Assembly (NCBI RefSeq): GCF_039555335.1
Contig: NC_092630.1
Location: forward strand, 86,248,148-86,312,147
Direction: 5' to 3'
Origin: Amphiura filiformis
Lineage: Eukaryota; Echinodermata; Ophiuroidea; Amphilepidida; Amphiuridae
DNA: 64,000 nucleotides
Shown here one piece after another: positions 23,122-34,470 of this stretch. The translations under genes and the position numbers were made by a program. The notes below the pieces were generated by a model. That model searched no databases. It saw nothing but the letters and a program-made list of their open reading frames with translations, and was not told the origin of the DNA. How positions within the stretch are numbered: the stretch's first letter is position 1; the number at the start of each line of letters is the position of its first letter.

Positions 23122-23767
23122 CGGCCTACCATATCAGTATCCCATATGATATTTCTATTGTAAGAAAATTTTATTTGTTGTCACGTAAATCACAGGTTTC
23201 GTTTAAATGTTCTAACTGGAAATTAAATGTACTAATTAGTGAGGACCGGTATTTTGCTGTGGATATGTTTAACTGCAATTTGCGGGTAAAAATTTGAAAT
23301 CCTGGGTAAAAATTTTGATAATATTCAACTCTTTGAGAAAATTATTTTATAAAGGAATGCTGGTAAAGCCAGGTGCAATACAATGTACATTATTGACACA
23401 CTATCACGCTCTTTATCTTCGTCAATAATAGAATAATCGATTTCAATCGAATTGAATGCATGAGTTTGTAGTTGACTACTGAGCGACCTAAGCGATCGAT
23501 TGCTAGCCAATCAGATAGAACTCCTTTTCTTGCGTTCAGTGAAATACCACTCGCCTGTCGCTCACTACCACTCGCCCGTCGCTCACCAACGGAGTATTAA
23601 ATTTATATTTATCGTATAGGACGTCGACGGTGTGCAGAGGGTAAACAGAATTATAAACTTGAGATAATCCTGTAGGTAATCCTGTTGCATCTATTCATAG
23701 TCCTTTATTCTCAAGTAGTTAGACTTCCACTTGAAATAATAATCCTGTATCTGTGATATGATGTTTA
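23122..23767. other. Intergenic, nothing recognised
   Basis: Short 61-residue frames on both strands, with no family resemblance and no matching splice sites. Confidence 0.35.
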
Positions 23768-24146
23768 GGCCAAATAAAAAAATAAACATGTTTCACGTCC
23801 CCTCCCGCTTCCTTTTTTGAGGTTTCCTCAAATATATTTTTATTTTTTGAAATTCAGTTATAACTTTTCAAAAAATATGTCTAGGAAGTTGGGATGCATT
23901 CTATAGCCTTGTTAAGAAACACGAAACACTTTAGGAAGGTTTTGTGATCATTAGAGGGGGTGTAACTCTCAAAACAACAAATAAAAAAGTGCCTCCTCCT
24001 TTTTCCAGGCATTATTGTATACGCTAAAACAGCTCTAAGTATGGGTATTTACACCAATTTTGCGATAAAAATAGAAAATAAAAAGCCCCTCTTCCTCCTT
24101 TTTTCGAAAACCCGGACGTGAAACATGTTTTATTTTTTACTTGGCC
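23768..24146. mobile_element. TTA-flanked MITE upstream of the THEG gene
   Basis: The left end ggccaaataaaaaaataaac and right end ggacgtgaaacatgtttta...cttggcc are inverted repeats sharing acatgtttcacgtcc. TTA flanks both sides (23765-23767 and 24147-24149). GGCC ends plus TTA suggest a PIF/Harbinger-type MITE. Confidence 0.75.
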
Positions 24147-24349
24147 TTATCAATATATAATGAATTTTAAGCTTACCTCATTTAACATGTTCAAGCTTTC
24201 CAGCTCGATCAATTCAACTGCATGCTAGATTTCCATTCAGACAGATCTGGACAGGAACTTGAAAATTCCGTTTCACGCTAAAGCAAAATGCAGAGACCCA
24301 TTCCACGTTTATCATTCAAATAAACAATTCCACAGGAATTATTGAATTA

Positions 24350-24632
24350 TAATTGATTGGCGACTGTGACACCTGTTGCTGCCTTTCGTTCGTGGCACCG
24401 TGGGATAATGAAACGGCGTTTTTGATTGGATGACGATGTGGCGATATTTACTAAACAAAACTGAATATTCATTAGGTTTATTATTCATGAGCGTAAACAC
24501 GGAAGTGTTTGGCACTTGACGACCATTCATCAGAGTGATCATACTCGTAGCAACGGCCAGCTGATTGGGACGCTGTAGCGGATGCTGGCAAAAACTTCGC
24601 GAAAACATTAACAACTTTTGATCACAAGCAGA
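24350..24632 (+). promoter_or_regulatory. Proximal promoter region of the THEG-repeat gene (inferred)
   Basis: Three inverted CCAAT boxes (ATTGG) lie at 24356-24360, 24425-24429 and 24565-24569, within about 280 bases of the start codon. A cgtagcaacggc word near 24548 resembles half an RFX X-box, common upstream of ciliary and sperm-tail genes. No TATA box is evident. The transcription start is not determined. Confidence 0.35.
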
Positions 24633-24651
24633 ATGGCAACGGCTGTAAAAA
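24633..24651 (+). CDS. THEG-like: THEG-like exon 1
   Basis: A tiny first coding exon, ATG to AAA plus one base, before donor gtaagatt. The ATG is the first in the region that joins in frame to exon 2. Confidence 0.7.
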
Positions 24652-27553
24652 GTAAGATTTTAGCTTCTAATTTGAACAAAGAAACGATTTAAACGTATGT
24701 TTTTTCACGAGTTTTGAAGTTCGTTCTTATACTTTGGTTTAACTTTAACAAATGCTTCTTTTTAATTTTGCAGGTCGGCGAATAGATGTCCTATCGACAC
24801 CGAAACAACTCCCGCCTGGATACCGTGAGGATAGGTATGTACACGTGTTTACATGACAATACACTAACACTGGCCATTTGCTAATATTAAATTTTAATCA
24901 TTTTCCTTTTGAAATAGCATTAACAAAATACCTAAAATAGGTGAAAGAAAACTTTTCAAGACTGTCTATAGTGACAGCTGAGACTACTAGACAACAGTCA
25001 AATATATTTATACTAGTACTAAGACAACAGTCAAATTATTTATACAAAGAATAAACTGCATCACACATGTACAGATGATGTACTAGTACATGAGTATTAT
25101 TTATAAAATGATGTCTACATTACAAAATAAAAATATAATCTTTCCAAAATAAAATTGTAGGCTGATATCTAGAGATCGGCAAATTATTCTACCACTTAGT
25201 TAGTATTTTAAAAATTATAACTTCTTATAAACTAATTGCTTAATTTGTGATTTCATCAGTCTGTGCATTTGGAATAAAAATTGGATATATGTGACTTCTA
25301 GTTCAAATTGTATTCAGCCTCAGGTCTGTCATATGATTTGGTATTTTTATAATAAAATATTGATTAACCTTAATCCTTGTTGTTGTTTTTGTCCCCCTCT
25401 GTCTACCGTCTAGTCTGTATTTTACTTGTTTCCCCACGTCAAGCTGGTGTACCTTGCTATTTTTTATTCCTATTGATTAACATTTACCCCATTTATTTAT
25501 CATCTCTCTAGGAGGTCTGTTTACTGGGTAGATAAGTTACCCCCAATTCCCGGAGCAGAAGGAACAACACAATTTGGTAAGCTCACCTGTTTGTATACCC
25601 CTCATTAATTTTGATGAATATCATATTGTACATTTATTTAAAATCAGAGACAAACAAACATCTGAAAATGTTATCAGGGAATAAATTAAAATTATTTCTT
25701 ATCTGTTGATGTTATTTATTCTTAGTCCTTGCATAATGAGAAATGAAAGAGCATATTGATGTCCTCAAAAATTAAATGGGTACTTTGAAAACCATGATTT
25801 TTGTACATTTTGTGACATCTTCTTGCAATGGGATGGGATGAAATGGGATTCCTTCAACCTCCCTGGGGTATAAACTCCATTTGAAATCTGCACCCCCCCC
25901 CTGTTTGGGAGATAAAGGTCATGAATGTCTTCCATAGAAGATGTTTGGATTCAACTGGAAGTTTCCACTGCAGATCAAATCAATAATACATCTAAACAAA
26001 TTTGACACTGATAAAGGTTTTGGGAAATTCATTTCTTGATCACTCATTAACCTCTGTAAGGTAATATTTGTGTGCAAAATTGCTTCACTTAGCAACTATA
26101 TTGTCAAATTTATATTTATATTCTGTAAAACAGAACAAGCCTGTGGAGCACATACCTCACAAACGCAACATTGGAATCAACTGAAATTTTATGAATAAGC
26201 CTTTTTTTAACATGTCATAAAAAAAGGATGCTAGGATCACATACTCCTTTAATAATTAAAACCTAATATTTTGTAATCATTTCTTTTCTTTTTTTCCCCA
26301 ATTCTTTTAATAGTTTTAACAGATTGGCAAGACAAGTTATGTGGTACCAAACCTGTAAATGCACAGTGGACAGGTGACAGGTGAGTAATCTATTCTGAGC
26401 ATGGGGATCTATCCAGGGGGGGGAGTGACAGGGGGAAGTGTCCCCGCACCTTTCGACAAAATGACCCATTGTTTGTTGGCCACTTTTGACAATTGTGGTT
26501 GAATGCCCCCCCACATTTCAAGCCAGATTGGTGCCAATGATTCTGAGTAATCAGCCATTGGTAGCAATGTTAATTTGGACCCCTGCTACAGTAATTATAC
26601 ATAATTTTTGTGGTACATCCTCATATCAAGAGTAATAAAGTACCTACCAGTAATAGCTCTGTTTTTTTGCAATATAAAGTAGGAGTCCCCAGTAAAATTT
26701 CCCATCAGCATGCCAAAAATCATTTGCCCCCTCTTGGCCTGCCAAAAATCTTTGCCCCTCCCCTCCCTAAATTTTTGAGATACCACTTTGCAAACCCAAA
26801 TGGCCAAGATATAGTGAGCGCAGCGAGCAGGCAAAGTTTTCTATTTTACCCACCCCCGGGCTCATTATTATTGCACAGCCCCTTAACTTTCCTAGATTTC
26901 TTTTCCTCATTATTAAATCAAAAGACTATACTTAAGGGTAATTATATTGAAATTGATTGCCAATATCTGTTTTCCCCTCAGACCAACACCAATATGGAAA
27001 GTGAGTCAAGCAGCACAAAAGGCTGAAGCATCTCAGCGTGTGGTTGATCTTGCTGGACATAAGAACTGTCATAGAGACTATGTTCCTGATAGAGCTGTAC
27101 GCACCAAAGTCAGTGATGCAGCTAAAACTGCAAGTTGCTCATCTAGAATAGAACAACTAGCCAAAGAAAAAACTTTTTCAGCTCTACCAGTTAAAGAGAG
27201 TTGGGAATTTGACTGTTATGTATGGGACCCTGAGATATCCAAATCAGCAAAAAATGCACGCTGTTCTGATCGCTTGGATAATTTAGCAGAACCAAAAGCG
27301 TTACCATCGGTCTTTCCAAGTCGCCAGGCCTGTGATGTGGTCAGTTGATGACTCCTCATTGAAAGCTATTGCTTCACTACGTATTCAACAATTAGCAAGG
27401 CCAAAATCAAGATCTAAGTATGAGACCTTTGACCCCTATAAGGTGTCTAATGGTGCCCTCCATGCACGACCTACTCCAAGAGTGGATGAACTATCTGCGC
27501 CTATTCCTCGCAAAGTTAGGCAGAAGAAACAGACTGGCGGTGGAAGTTCATGA
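24633..27553 (+). CDS. THEG-like: THEG-repeat protein, sperm microtubule-associated (five exons, apparent frameshift)
   Basis: Exons are 24633-24651, 24774-24834, 25512-25576, 26314-26380 and 26982-27553, all with GT-AG introns and matching phases. The start reads MATAVKSRRIDVLSTPKQ. Five or so THEG-type repeats follow, each with a W- or V-containing lead, an S-x-A-x-x-A-x-x-S-x-R core and an LA-x-PK ending (for example RIEQLAKEK, RLDNLAEPK, RIQQLARPK). From family knowledge, THEG/SPMAP2 proteins are testis-enriched and associate with sperm-tail microtubules. In the last exon the frame stops at 27346-27348 after 192 residues. The repeat continues in the +1 frame from about 27299 to TGA 27551-27553. 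Removing one A from the AAAA run at 27294-27297 would restore about 260 residues. An assembly or sequencing error is likelier than a dead gene, because both sides are well conserved. Confidence 0.85.
24774..24834 (+). CDS. THEG-like: THEG-like exon 2
   Basis: Acceptor taattttgcag, donor gtatgt. Encodes SRRIDVLSTPKQLPPGYRED. Confidence 0.85.
25409..25470. repeat. Dispersed repeat fragment, matches 36118-36180
   Basis: The phrase ctagtctgtattttacttgt, continuing through ccccacgtcaagctggtgta, recurs almost unchanged near 36118. Confidence 0.6.
25512..25576 (+). CDS. THEG-like: THEG-like exon 3
   Basis: Acceptor catctctctag, donor gtaagc. Encodes RSVYWVDKLPPIPGAEGTTQ and F. Confidence 0.85.
26130..26252. 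mobile_element. Fragment of the TTAA-flanked MITE (see 5504-5846)
   Basis: Right-end half only: gaatcaactgaaatttt through aaggatgctaggatcac, ending in TTAA at 26249-26252. It lies in the intron before THEG exon 4. Confidence 0.65.
26314..26380 (+). CDS. THEG-like: THEG-like exon 4
   Basis: Acceptor tcttttaatag, donor gtgagt. Encodes VLTDWQDKLCGTKPVNAQWT then GD, entering the repeat region. Confidence 0.85.
26640..26882. mobile_element. TGCAATAATTATGAGC-type MITE, partial copy
   Basis: The right end gggctcattattattgcaca matches the 6824 and 62545 elements, as do the internal ggcctgccaaaaatctttgcc phrases. The left terminus is not recognisable. Confidence 0.55.
26982..27553 (+). CDS. THEG-like: THEG-like exon 5 with frame disruption
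   Basis: Acceptor ttttcccctcag. It holds nearly all the THEG repeats. The first frame runs 26983-27348; the second, carrying further repeats, runs from about 27299 to 27553. The switch point sits at or just after the AAAA in accaaaagcg. Confidence 0.85.
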
Positions 27554-27833
27554 AGACTCAAATAGAAGAGGCTTTACCCAGAGGATTTTTATCTAGATTG
27601 GTTTCACTTGATCATGTTTTATAATGCAACTGATAGAGAAATTTTATACGCATTACTTTTATGTAGCAAGTTGTTTTGTTGGGATCTAAAGATCTTGCTG
27701 ATATACATGTATTGCAACTATAAATAATCCTGAAAATACATCTCATATTTTCAGTAAAGTTTTAGCCAATGTCTGGTACATCAAGTGTCTGTATATTAGA
27801 TATATGAACAAAGTAATAATGTAAAACATTGTA

Positions 27834-27839
27834 AATAAA
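27834..27839 (+). terminator. Candidate poly(A) signal for the THEG-repeat gene
   Basis: AATAAA about 280 bases after the stop codon at 27551-27553. Confidence 0.55.
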
Positions 27840-28010
27840 AAATTGTTTTAATTCAGTTGGTCCATTTTAGTTGTGATGTATGTTAAAGCCCTTTCTAATG
27901 CCACTTTATCTCAAAAACAATCAAAAATGACATGGTCATCTTTGCAAGTGTTTCACATTTTTACAACCTGATGTTCTGTAAGTACTATGTTGATATCAAG
28001 GTCTATAATG

Positions 28011-28369
28011 TTAAGGTGGATAGGTGGTACTACACCCATGTCAAATTTTGTGCATATTTTTGCATTTTTCTCAAAAATTTTAGTGTATTGGTGACAAGTA
28101 AGATATGTATATTATAGGGGCAAGGACTAAAACTACCGCACTGTAAATTTTATTTCAGCACAGACAACAGTTGTGGGGTTACAGTCAAAAATGAGGGAAA
28201 ACCAATATTTGATCAATAACTACTTGCTTTGAGTTGCTGAATTTTCAGTGCAGTAGTTGTAGTCCTTGCCCCTATAATATACATATCTTACTTGTCACCA
28301 ATGTGCTATAATTTTTGAGAAAATGCAAAAATAAGCATAAAATTGGTCAGGGGTGTAGTACCCCCTTAA
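28011..28369. mobile_element. TTAA-flanked MITE with very long inverted arms
   Basis: TTAA at 28011-28014 and 28066-28069 + 300 (28366-28369). The arms pair for roughly 130 bases, including ggtactacaccc, tttttgcatttttctcaaaa, ggtgacaagtaagatatgta and tattataggggcaaggact. A shorter relative lies at 41714-41959. The whole element can fold into one hairpin. Confidence 0.75.
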
Positions 28370-29056
28370 GTTTATACAAACAATGCTGATTGCTATTTGC
28401 GCAGATTGTTATGTAAAACCAGGGTATGCCCGCTCCTATAAAATTGGGACTTCAAGTGTGGTGGCTTAATTTGTTATTATTAAGTGCTGCAGTTCTTTCC
28501 AAATTTAAACATATTTAGGCATGCTCATTTTACTCAGACCCCTAGGGAGGGGGTCTTTGTGGAATGGTTGTTACTTGGATGTGCAGCAGATTTGGGGTGC
28601 ATATTCAGGCTTTTGGTATAACTTTGCAATAATTGCCAAATTACTGGTCTAGAGATGGGGTGTTTTTTAAGTTCTCCACAAATCTGGAAAAGTACAGATT
28701 CTTTTAAAATTTGCAAATATTTTCCAGAATTTGGCAAAATTATCATAATTTTGAACAGAAATAATTGAAAATGATTATATTTTGATTCAAATTTGGCATA
28801 TTTTGGGTATGGTTGTTTTTCATGCCCTTGCACTCTCTGTGACATGGCTGGTTGGTGGTGTACATTCATTTTATTTTTTTAACTTTAACTTAATGAAAAA
28901 GCTTAAATAGATCTGATTTGGAACATTTCTCTACTGTATCACTTCATTTCAGGATTTCAAGATTAGGGTCAGACAGGCAAGGACAAGTAAACATCTCAGT
29001 CTTTTTTTGTTGTTGTGCCTAATGATTATTTACATGATGTTGTAGTTTGGGCCTTT
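28370..29056. other. Intergenic, nothing recognised
   Basis: A 111-residue minus-strand frame (28534-28869) has no family resemblance and no flanking splice signals that I trust. Confidence 0.35.
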
Positions 29057-29192
29057 ACTTTTTTCTGTATAAACTGAACAAACCATAATTAATGAGAAGA
29101 AATGCAAAACAACTGAGCCTTGTAACTTTTTTCTGTATAAACTGAACAAATCATAATTAATGAGAAGAAATGCAAAACAACAGAGCCTTTTA
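29057..29192. repeat. Recent 69-bp tandem duplication
   Basis: Two nearly identical units beginning acttttttctgtataaactg and ending in gagcctt. Confidence 0.85.
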
Positions 29193-29262
29193 ATGCCCAA
29201 AACAAGTTAGGCCAGGTTTAAAGTATCTCTAAACTTGTTTTGTGCATACAGACCATTGGTGC

Positions 29263-29424
29263 AGCCTTTCCATAAATTCAGTTTACTGGTGTGTGTGATT
29301 TCTGATTTTCAGCTAGTAAAGCCAAAGCTCTCTCAAAGAATGAACAGCCTTTCCATTCAGTTTACTGGTGTGTGTGATTTCTAATTTTCAGATAGTAAAG
29401 CCAAAGCTCTCTCAAAGAATGAAC
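29263..29424. repeat. Recent ~80-bp tandem duplication
   Basis: Two units beginning cctttccat, passing through cagtttactggtgtgtgtga and ending ctctcaaagaatgaac. They differ by a few bases and a small indel. Confidence 0.8.
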
Positions 29425-29757
29425 AAAATATATTTGCCTATAGATGTTAAATTGCAATGTAAATAAATGGAATTATAGTCTGCTGCTTTCATTGTTCAAA
29501 GGAACAAAATAACTATGATGTTCCATATGGTGCCTATCTGCAGTATGTGATAATTATTCTATCTTTCATAAATGGTAATTTGTATAATGCGCTTTTATAA
29601 TTGTGCAGGCGCAATTCATAAATAAACTTCATATCAAACTTGATTGATACTATGATTTGTGTTTTGTTTTTGTTTGATGCATTGCTATTGAAGTTTAAAG
29701 GTATAGTACTCTTAAACTTCAATGGCAATGATAGTAACTATCATCAATGATCCCCGC

Positions 29758-30135
29758 CAGTGGCGTAGCCAGGATTTTGGAACCAAGGGGGCACAACTTG
29801 TAAATGTACCGACAAAAATATTTTTTGCTGACAGAAGTTGTGATTTGTTGACCCAAAATTTTTGTGCATGGTTTGAAAAAGTGAAGAGCAAAAAAAAACC
29901 CAACAAAAAAAAACGGATTATAGGCGGTACCACCATAAAAATACTACATTTTTATGAAAAATTCAATTTGATTCACAATTTTTCATCATTTTTTTTATAA
30001 TTCTCCCCTTTTTTCTGTCACCTTGGGTTAAAAATAGTCTATTGTTAACCCAATTTTTTTTTTTTAACGCTTCCGTCTACCGACGGCCTTACATTAACCG
30101 ACGGCCATGACGAGGGGGGGGGGGCTACGCCACTG
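29758..30135. mobile_element. CAGTGGCGTAGC-ended MITE
   Basis: The left end cagtggcgtagccagga and right end ggctacgccactg are inverted. The interior includes ttgttgacccaaaatttttg, shared with 15287-15590. G-rich and T-rich runs near the right end inflate small open frames. Confidence 0.7.
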
Positions 30136-31761
30136 ATCCCTGCAGCCTTGCAGTGGGGAGGGGGGGGGGCACTTGAATGCTTTACATCCATATTAACAGG
30201 GATGTAAGTCTTCTGTATTTTTACAGAATTCAGGTTTTTTTGTAGTCCAGATTTATGCAATTTCTTTTATTTTCAGCCCATTTTGGGGCTCTTTGGCCCG
30301 AATTTACGCGCCTTTTCCCCAATTTTCCGTATTTTTTCTTCAGGATTACTTACATCCCTGATATTAATTAAAACAACATAAGCACACAGACTTTGAGTAT
30401 ACAGCACCAATCTTTAGGATTCCATTTTTGGCTACACATATATGTATAATGTTGACGTTCAGGGGTCCATGCGTTTTGACTACGGTATATCAAAACTTAC
30501 GGCCTCATAACTCTTGTATTCTCTTTATGTATCAGAAGTGTTTTTGTGTGGGGGGCATTTGTTTGTTTTATAGCCACCTGCTAGAGAGGAGGCAAAGAAG
30601 ACTTAATTTTGTAGGTGACGTAGCATCAACGGGGGAGGGGTTGGGTGCCCCCAATTATGGTTGGTACCCCCCTAGGATGACTCACTCTACTTTACTAAAA
30701 TTTGTCATGTGATTTGAAGCACTTTGTGAACTTTTTACTCTTGTGGAAGGTGTGTAGAGTTAGATGTTTGATGTTTTTTTACCTCAACCCTGCGCCTGTT
30801 GTGCGCCTAGTAGGCCTATATAGGCCTAAGTGATCTCACAAAAGCATTGGCACTTTTGTATTGACACTTGCAAAAAGATCCATTTATTTTGGAATGTATA
30901 CCTATTTTTAAAAGAAAATAATCACTCGTAACACTCCAAGCACAGCATGCATGACCAGCCTTTCAGTCACCACACCCATCCCTGCCACGCCCTTCTGCCA
31001 AGCAAGCCAACTTTTTATTATGAGACGGGCTTTGCCTGCTATGGTACAGCTTTCCTACGAGCTTTCCATGGCAAATGGCGAATTCATTTCAAGTTGCTTC
31101 CTGATTTGTTTTTGTTGCAGCTGGTAACTGTTTTGCTTACAAATTACAGTATTTAGCTGTCAAGGTAGCACATACGGCAAGAGAAATAATAATAGTATAG
31201 TCGGAAAACGGTCACAATACCAATGTGAGTATTATTAATGGTTGTTATTTAAGTGCAACATTTACTTTTAACTTAAAAAAAATATAACTTTCATAAGTAA
31301 GCTTACCAAAAATTGCAAAATAAAAATAATCCCATGATCCAGCATACTCATGTACTAAAAAAGAGGTATTATGTGATTTGCATAAAGAATAGATTCCTAT
31401 TTAAATGTTAGTTTTCATTGATCACATTCTCCCCTTTTAATTTCGAGCCAAACAAATGAGTTAAAACAAAAAATATTGCTATTTCATTCCAGCGCCAACA
31501 AAAATATGTGTATATATCGTTATGAACACGGCAGAGTGCCGAATACGCAAAATTGCTGTTCTGAGTAAACGGCGTCATAAATCATAAGCATACAAAAACT
31601 CAATTTGCTCGAAATTCTCGATTCGTCACTCTGCAGAATTCATAACGATATATTATTTCCTAATTCGCAAGCTCAAACGGAAATAAACGTTTTCCTCTTG
31701 AGCCTGTCTCCTTTGCTTACCAAACACATACCAACATACATAACTAACCTTGGGGAGCACC
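30136..31761. other. Intergenic, no gene seen
   Basis: Mixed AT-rich sequence. An inverted pair, atatcgttatgaacacggca (31516) against aattcataacgatat (31637), may mark a small decayed MITE. Nothing coding recognised. Confidence 0.35.
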
Positions 31762-32045
31762 CACAGACGAGAAAGAAACAGACCGCGTGAAACGGTGCAA
31801 CCAGTCAAAGTCCCTGTGTATTGTATGCTGCCAGTTCTCGCATATTCATGATGAGGGCCGATTGTTCGATCGTGCTGTGTCTGACAATCATGCCAGCGTT
31901 GCGTGCCTTTGTGATTGACCATAAAAATATGTGGTAAGTGCGTAGCAGTTTTGCCTGTTGCATTTCATGGAACAATCGGCCCTCATTATCGGATGATGCG
32001 GAGACTTTGACTCGTTGCACGCGGTCTGTTTCTTTCTTGTCTGTG
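31762..32045. mobile_element. hAT-like MITE with GGAGCACC target duplication
   Basis: GGAGCACC lies at 31754-31761 and 32046-32053. The left end cacagacgagaaagaaacag and right end ctgtttctttcttgtctgtg are inverted repeats, continuing through accgcg. Non-coding. Confidence 0.85.
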
Positions 32046-32094
32046 GGAGCACCGTACTTCAGCGCCGAGCACTTGAACTCTTAGCCCTCCACTG

Positions 32095-32495
32095 TTACTC
32101 GAGAACTCTAGCTTCGAATTTGCACACGATACTTACGCATTCGATGCTAGAGTGCGTTGCTATCGTTTTTCGGTCGGACAGCTGTGAAATTTTTTGCACT
32201 GGAGCTTCTTTATTCTGTTTAATGTTGACATTTTGATGCAAGTTATTTCAATGAGTCAAGTGTATCTTTTGAGCAAGATTTGCCTATTTTGGACAGTCTA
32301 AAATTTTGTGTATTAAATTTTAGCATCATTTTTGAAGCAATCGCCTGTCGTGATTGGCTGTGTTTACTTCTGAACTTCCATTGCTTTACACTGTGTCACG
32401 CTTCAGCAAATCCGACTAGATTTTGAATGCAATGGTCTCTAGCCTAGAATGTGAAGCTATCGGTGAGCAAATTCTTGGCTAGACGTCTCGAGCAA
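32095..32495. mobile_element. TTRCTCRAGAA-family hAT-like MITE, copy A
   Basis: The 8-bp duplication CTCCACTG lies at 32087-32094 and 32496-32503. The ends ttactcgagaactctagctt and ctagacgtctcgagcaa are inverted, with about 45 bp of pairing. Nearly identical to 57518-57926. Confidence 0.85.
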
Positions 32496-33130
32496 CTCCA
32501 CTGTGTCCAAAAACCTGCGCTACTGATTAGCATAATCAATACGCAAATGAGCCTTTTTAGCATCAATAGGAAAATCTCATTATTAGCTTGCAGCGTTGGA
32601 CTTAAAGACATTTTTTATGTGTTAGCGTTATCAGCTTGTACTATTTGATTCTTGTTATATTTGCACACTTTGCTGTATAAGTCTATCATGGCATAACATT
32701 TCTACACATTTCCGAAATTGTGTACATATAGCAATGTGATCAAAATTGAGTAGCATTTTTCTCCACGATACTGGCTATGGCCATGGCCAACACTGTATTA
32801 GCTCACTGATCACATTATTTCACAGAGCTTCACGCAGCTGAGAAGTATATTTAAGACATGTACCTTATGTGACAAATAGCGATATGCACACAATTTTAAC
32901 GTCACTGATTCAATGATACATGTACACATGAGATCATGAGATGACATTCACAAGACGTGTTAGCAAGCACTCGATCGGTGAACTCAGAATAAAACCGCAG
33001 ATCTCCAGATTTTAAATATATAAAAACTTAAATTTTACTGTAATTAATGCACTTCAGGCTTAGTCTTTCACATGACATTTTTGTACACCACTGCCACTGG
33101 CATGACTGGGCTTTACAATCATGCAAAAAG

Positions 33131-33638
33131 TTGCTCGAGAAGTCTAGCCACAAATTTGCTCACCGATAGCTTCACATTCAAGGGTAGAGACCATTGCATT
33201 CCAAATCTAGTCGGATTCGCACTGAAGCATGACACGTGTAAAGCATTGGAAGGTCAGAAGTATAATATAACACAGCCAATCACGACTGGCGATCACATTA
33301 AAAATGTTGTTAAAATTGCACTTCAACAAAATTTTAGACTGTTCAAAATAGGCAAACTTTACTAAAAAGACACACTTGGCTCATCAAAATAACTCATTCA
33401 TCCAAATTACAACATTAACAGAATGAATAACATCCGTTGCAAAAAATGTCAACGCTGTCCGACCGTAAAAAGATAGCAACATACTTCTTCAGTGTGTTGA
33501 AGCTAGATGAAGCTATACTGAGATTGGTGCAGTTGCAGAATCAGAGCCATCAAGAACTAGCAAAGTTGACAAAACAAAGGTGAAACAGGTGGTGTGTAAC
33601 TAATTGTGTGCAAATTCAAAGCTAGAGTTCTTGAGTAA
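33131..33638. mobile_element. Same hAT-like family, copy B, reversed and enlarged
   Basis: Ends ttgctcgagaagtctagcc and gctagagttcttgagtaa, with flanks gcaaaaag and gcaaacag (7 of 8 match). It is about 100 bp longer than the other copies because of extra sequence near 33490-33590. The 97-residue frame here is transposon sequence. Confidence 0.75.
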
Positions 33639-33942
33639 GCAAACAGTAGAAATCTGAGAAAAATTGAGGTTGTCACTGTGGAACAAATCGCACATTATGG
33701 CTTTGACAGTGACACTGAAAGTGGTCATTAAAGAATTCAAAAGATAAATTCTGCTTCAATAATGCCAAGCTATACAAGTCTGAAACTGCTCCATGGAGCT
33801 TAGTCTTCAAGTGCTAGTCATATAATGACCAATAGATAAATGACTCTATCATTGAAGACTGAGTTGCACAGTCTAGGTCGAGCTGACATCACTGGAAAAT
33901 GCTCTGCGTGCCCATCCTGCAACCCCATGGGATTTGGTATGA

Positions 33943-34307
33943 TTACTCAAGAACTTCAAATTTGCACATGATAGTTTGGCTAGTCTCGAGTCCTGCTAAC
34001 CTATCATTTTTTTTTTTGGTATATCACATCAGCGTTGACATTTTTTGCAATGCCTGTTTATAAAATTGATGCTTAAATTTGGATGATAGTTATTTTGATG
34101 AGTCAATTGTATTTTTTAGAACAATTTTGAAAAGTCTAAAATTGCACTTCAACTCAATTTTTGATATGATCGTCTGTTGTGATGGCTGTGTGGCTTGGCA
34201 TGGTGTCATGCTTCATTGATTTCTCTTAGATTTCACTAGTAATGGTCTCTATCTTTGAGTGTGAAGCTATCGGTGAACAAATTTGAAGCCAAACATCTTA
34301 AATGTTG
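33943..34307. mobile_element. Same hAT-like family, copy C, degenerate
   Basis: The left end ttactcaagaacttcaaatt is clear. The interior matches copies A and B (ggtctcta, gtgaagctatcggtgaacaa). The right end is eroded. Confidence 0.6.
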
Positions 34308-34314
34308 GAAATTA

Positions 34315-34470
34315 GAGAATAAAAGATAGGATTTTGTCTTTTGCCTATCCAATATCGTGTCATAATGGATGGGCTGGCCAATTTTTTGAGTACTACGATA
34401 AAAATATTGGCCAGCCCATCCATTATGAAATGATATTGATAGGCAAAAGACAAAATCTATCTTTATTCTC
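34315..34470. repeat. Near-perfect hairpin with ~70-nt arms
   Basis: 34315-34385 pairs with 34401-34470: gagaataaaagatag against ctatctttattctc, and ggatgggctggccaat against attggccagcccatcc. The loop is about 15 bases. A short related stem, ctatccactatcgtgtcata then atggatag, occurs near 34713-34742. Confidence 0.8.

Noticed and set aside
27313-27328. A tiny intron (gt...ccag) to explain the THEG frame change
   Set aside because: At about 18 bases it is far too short to be spliced; a single-base indel explains the data better.
33072-33365. 97-residue plus-strand frame as a gene
   Set aside because: It lies in a hAT-like MITE and is broken in the other copies.
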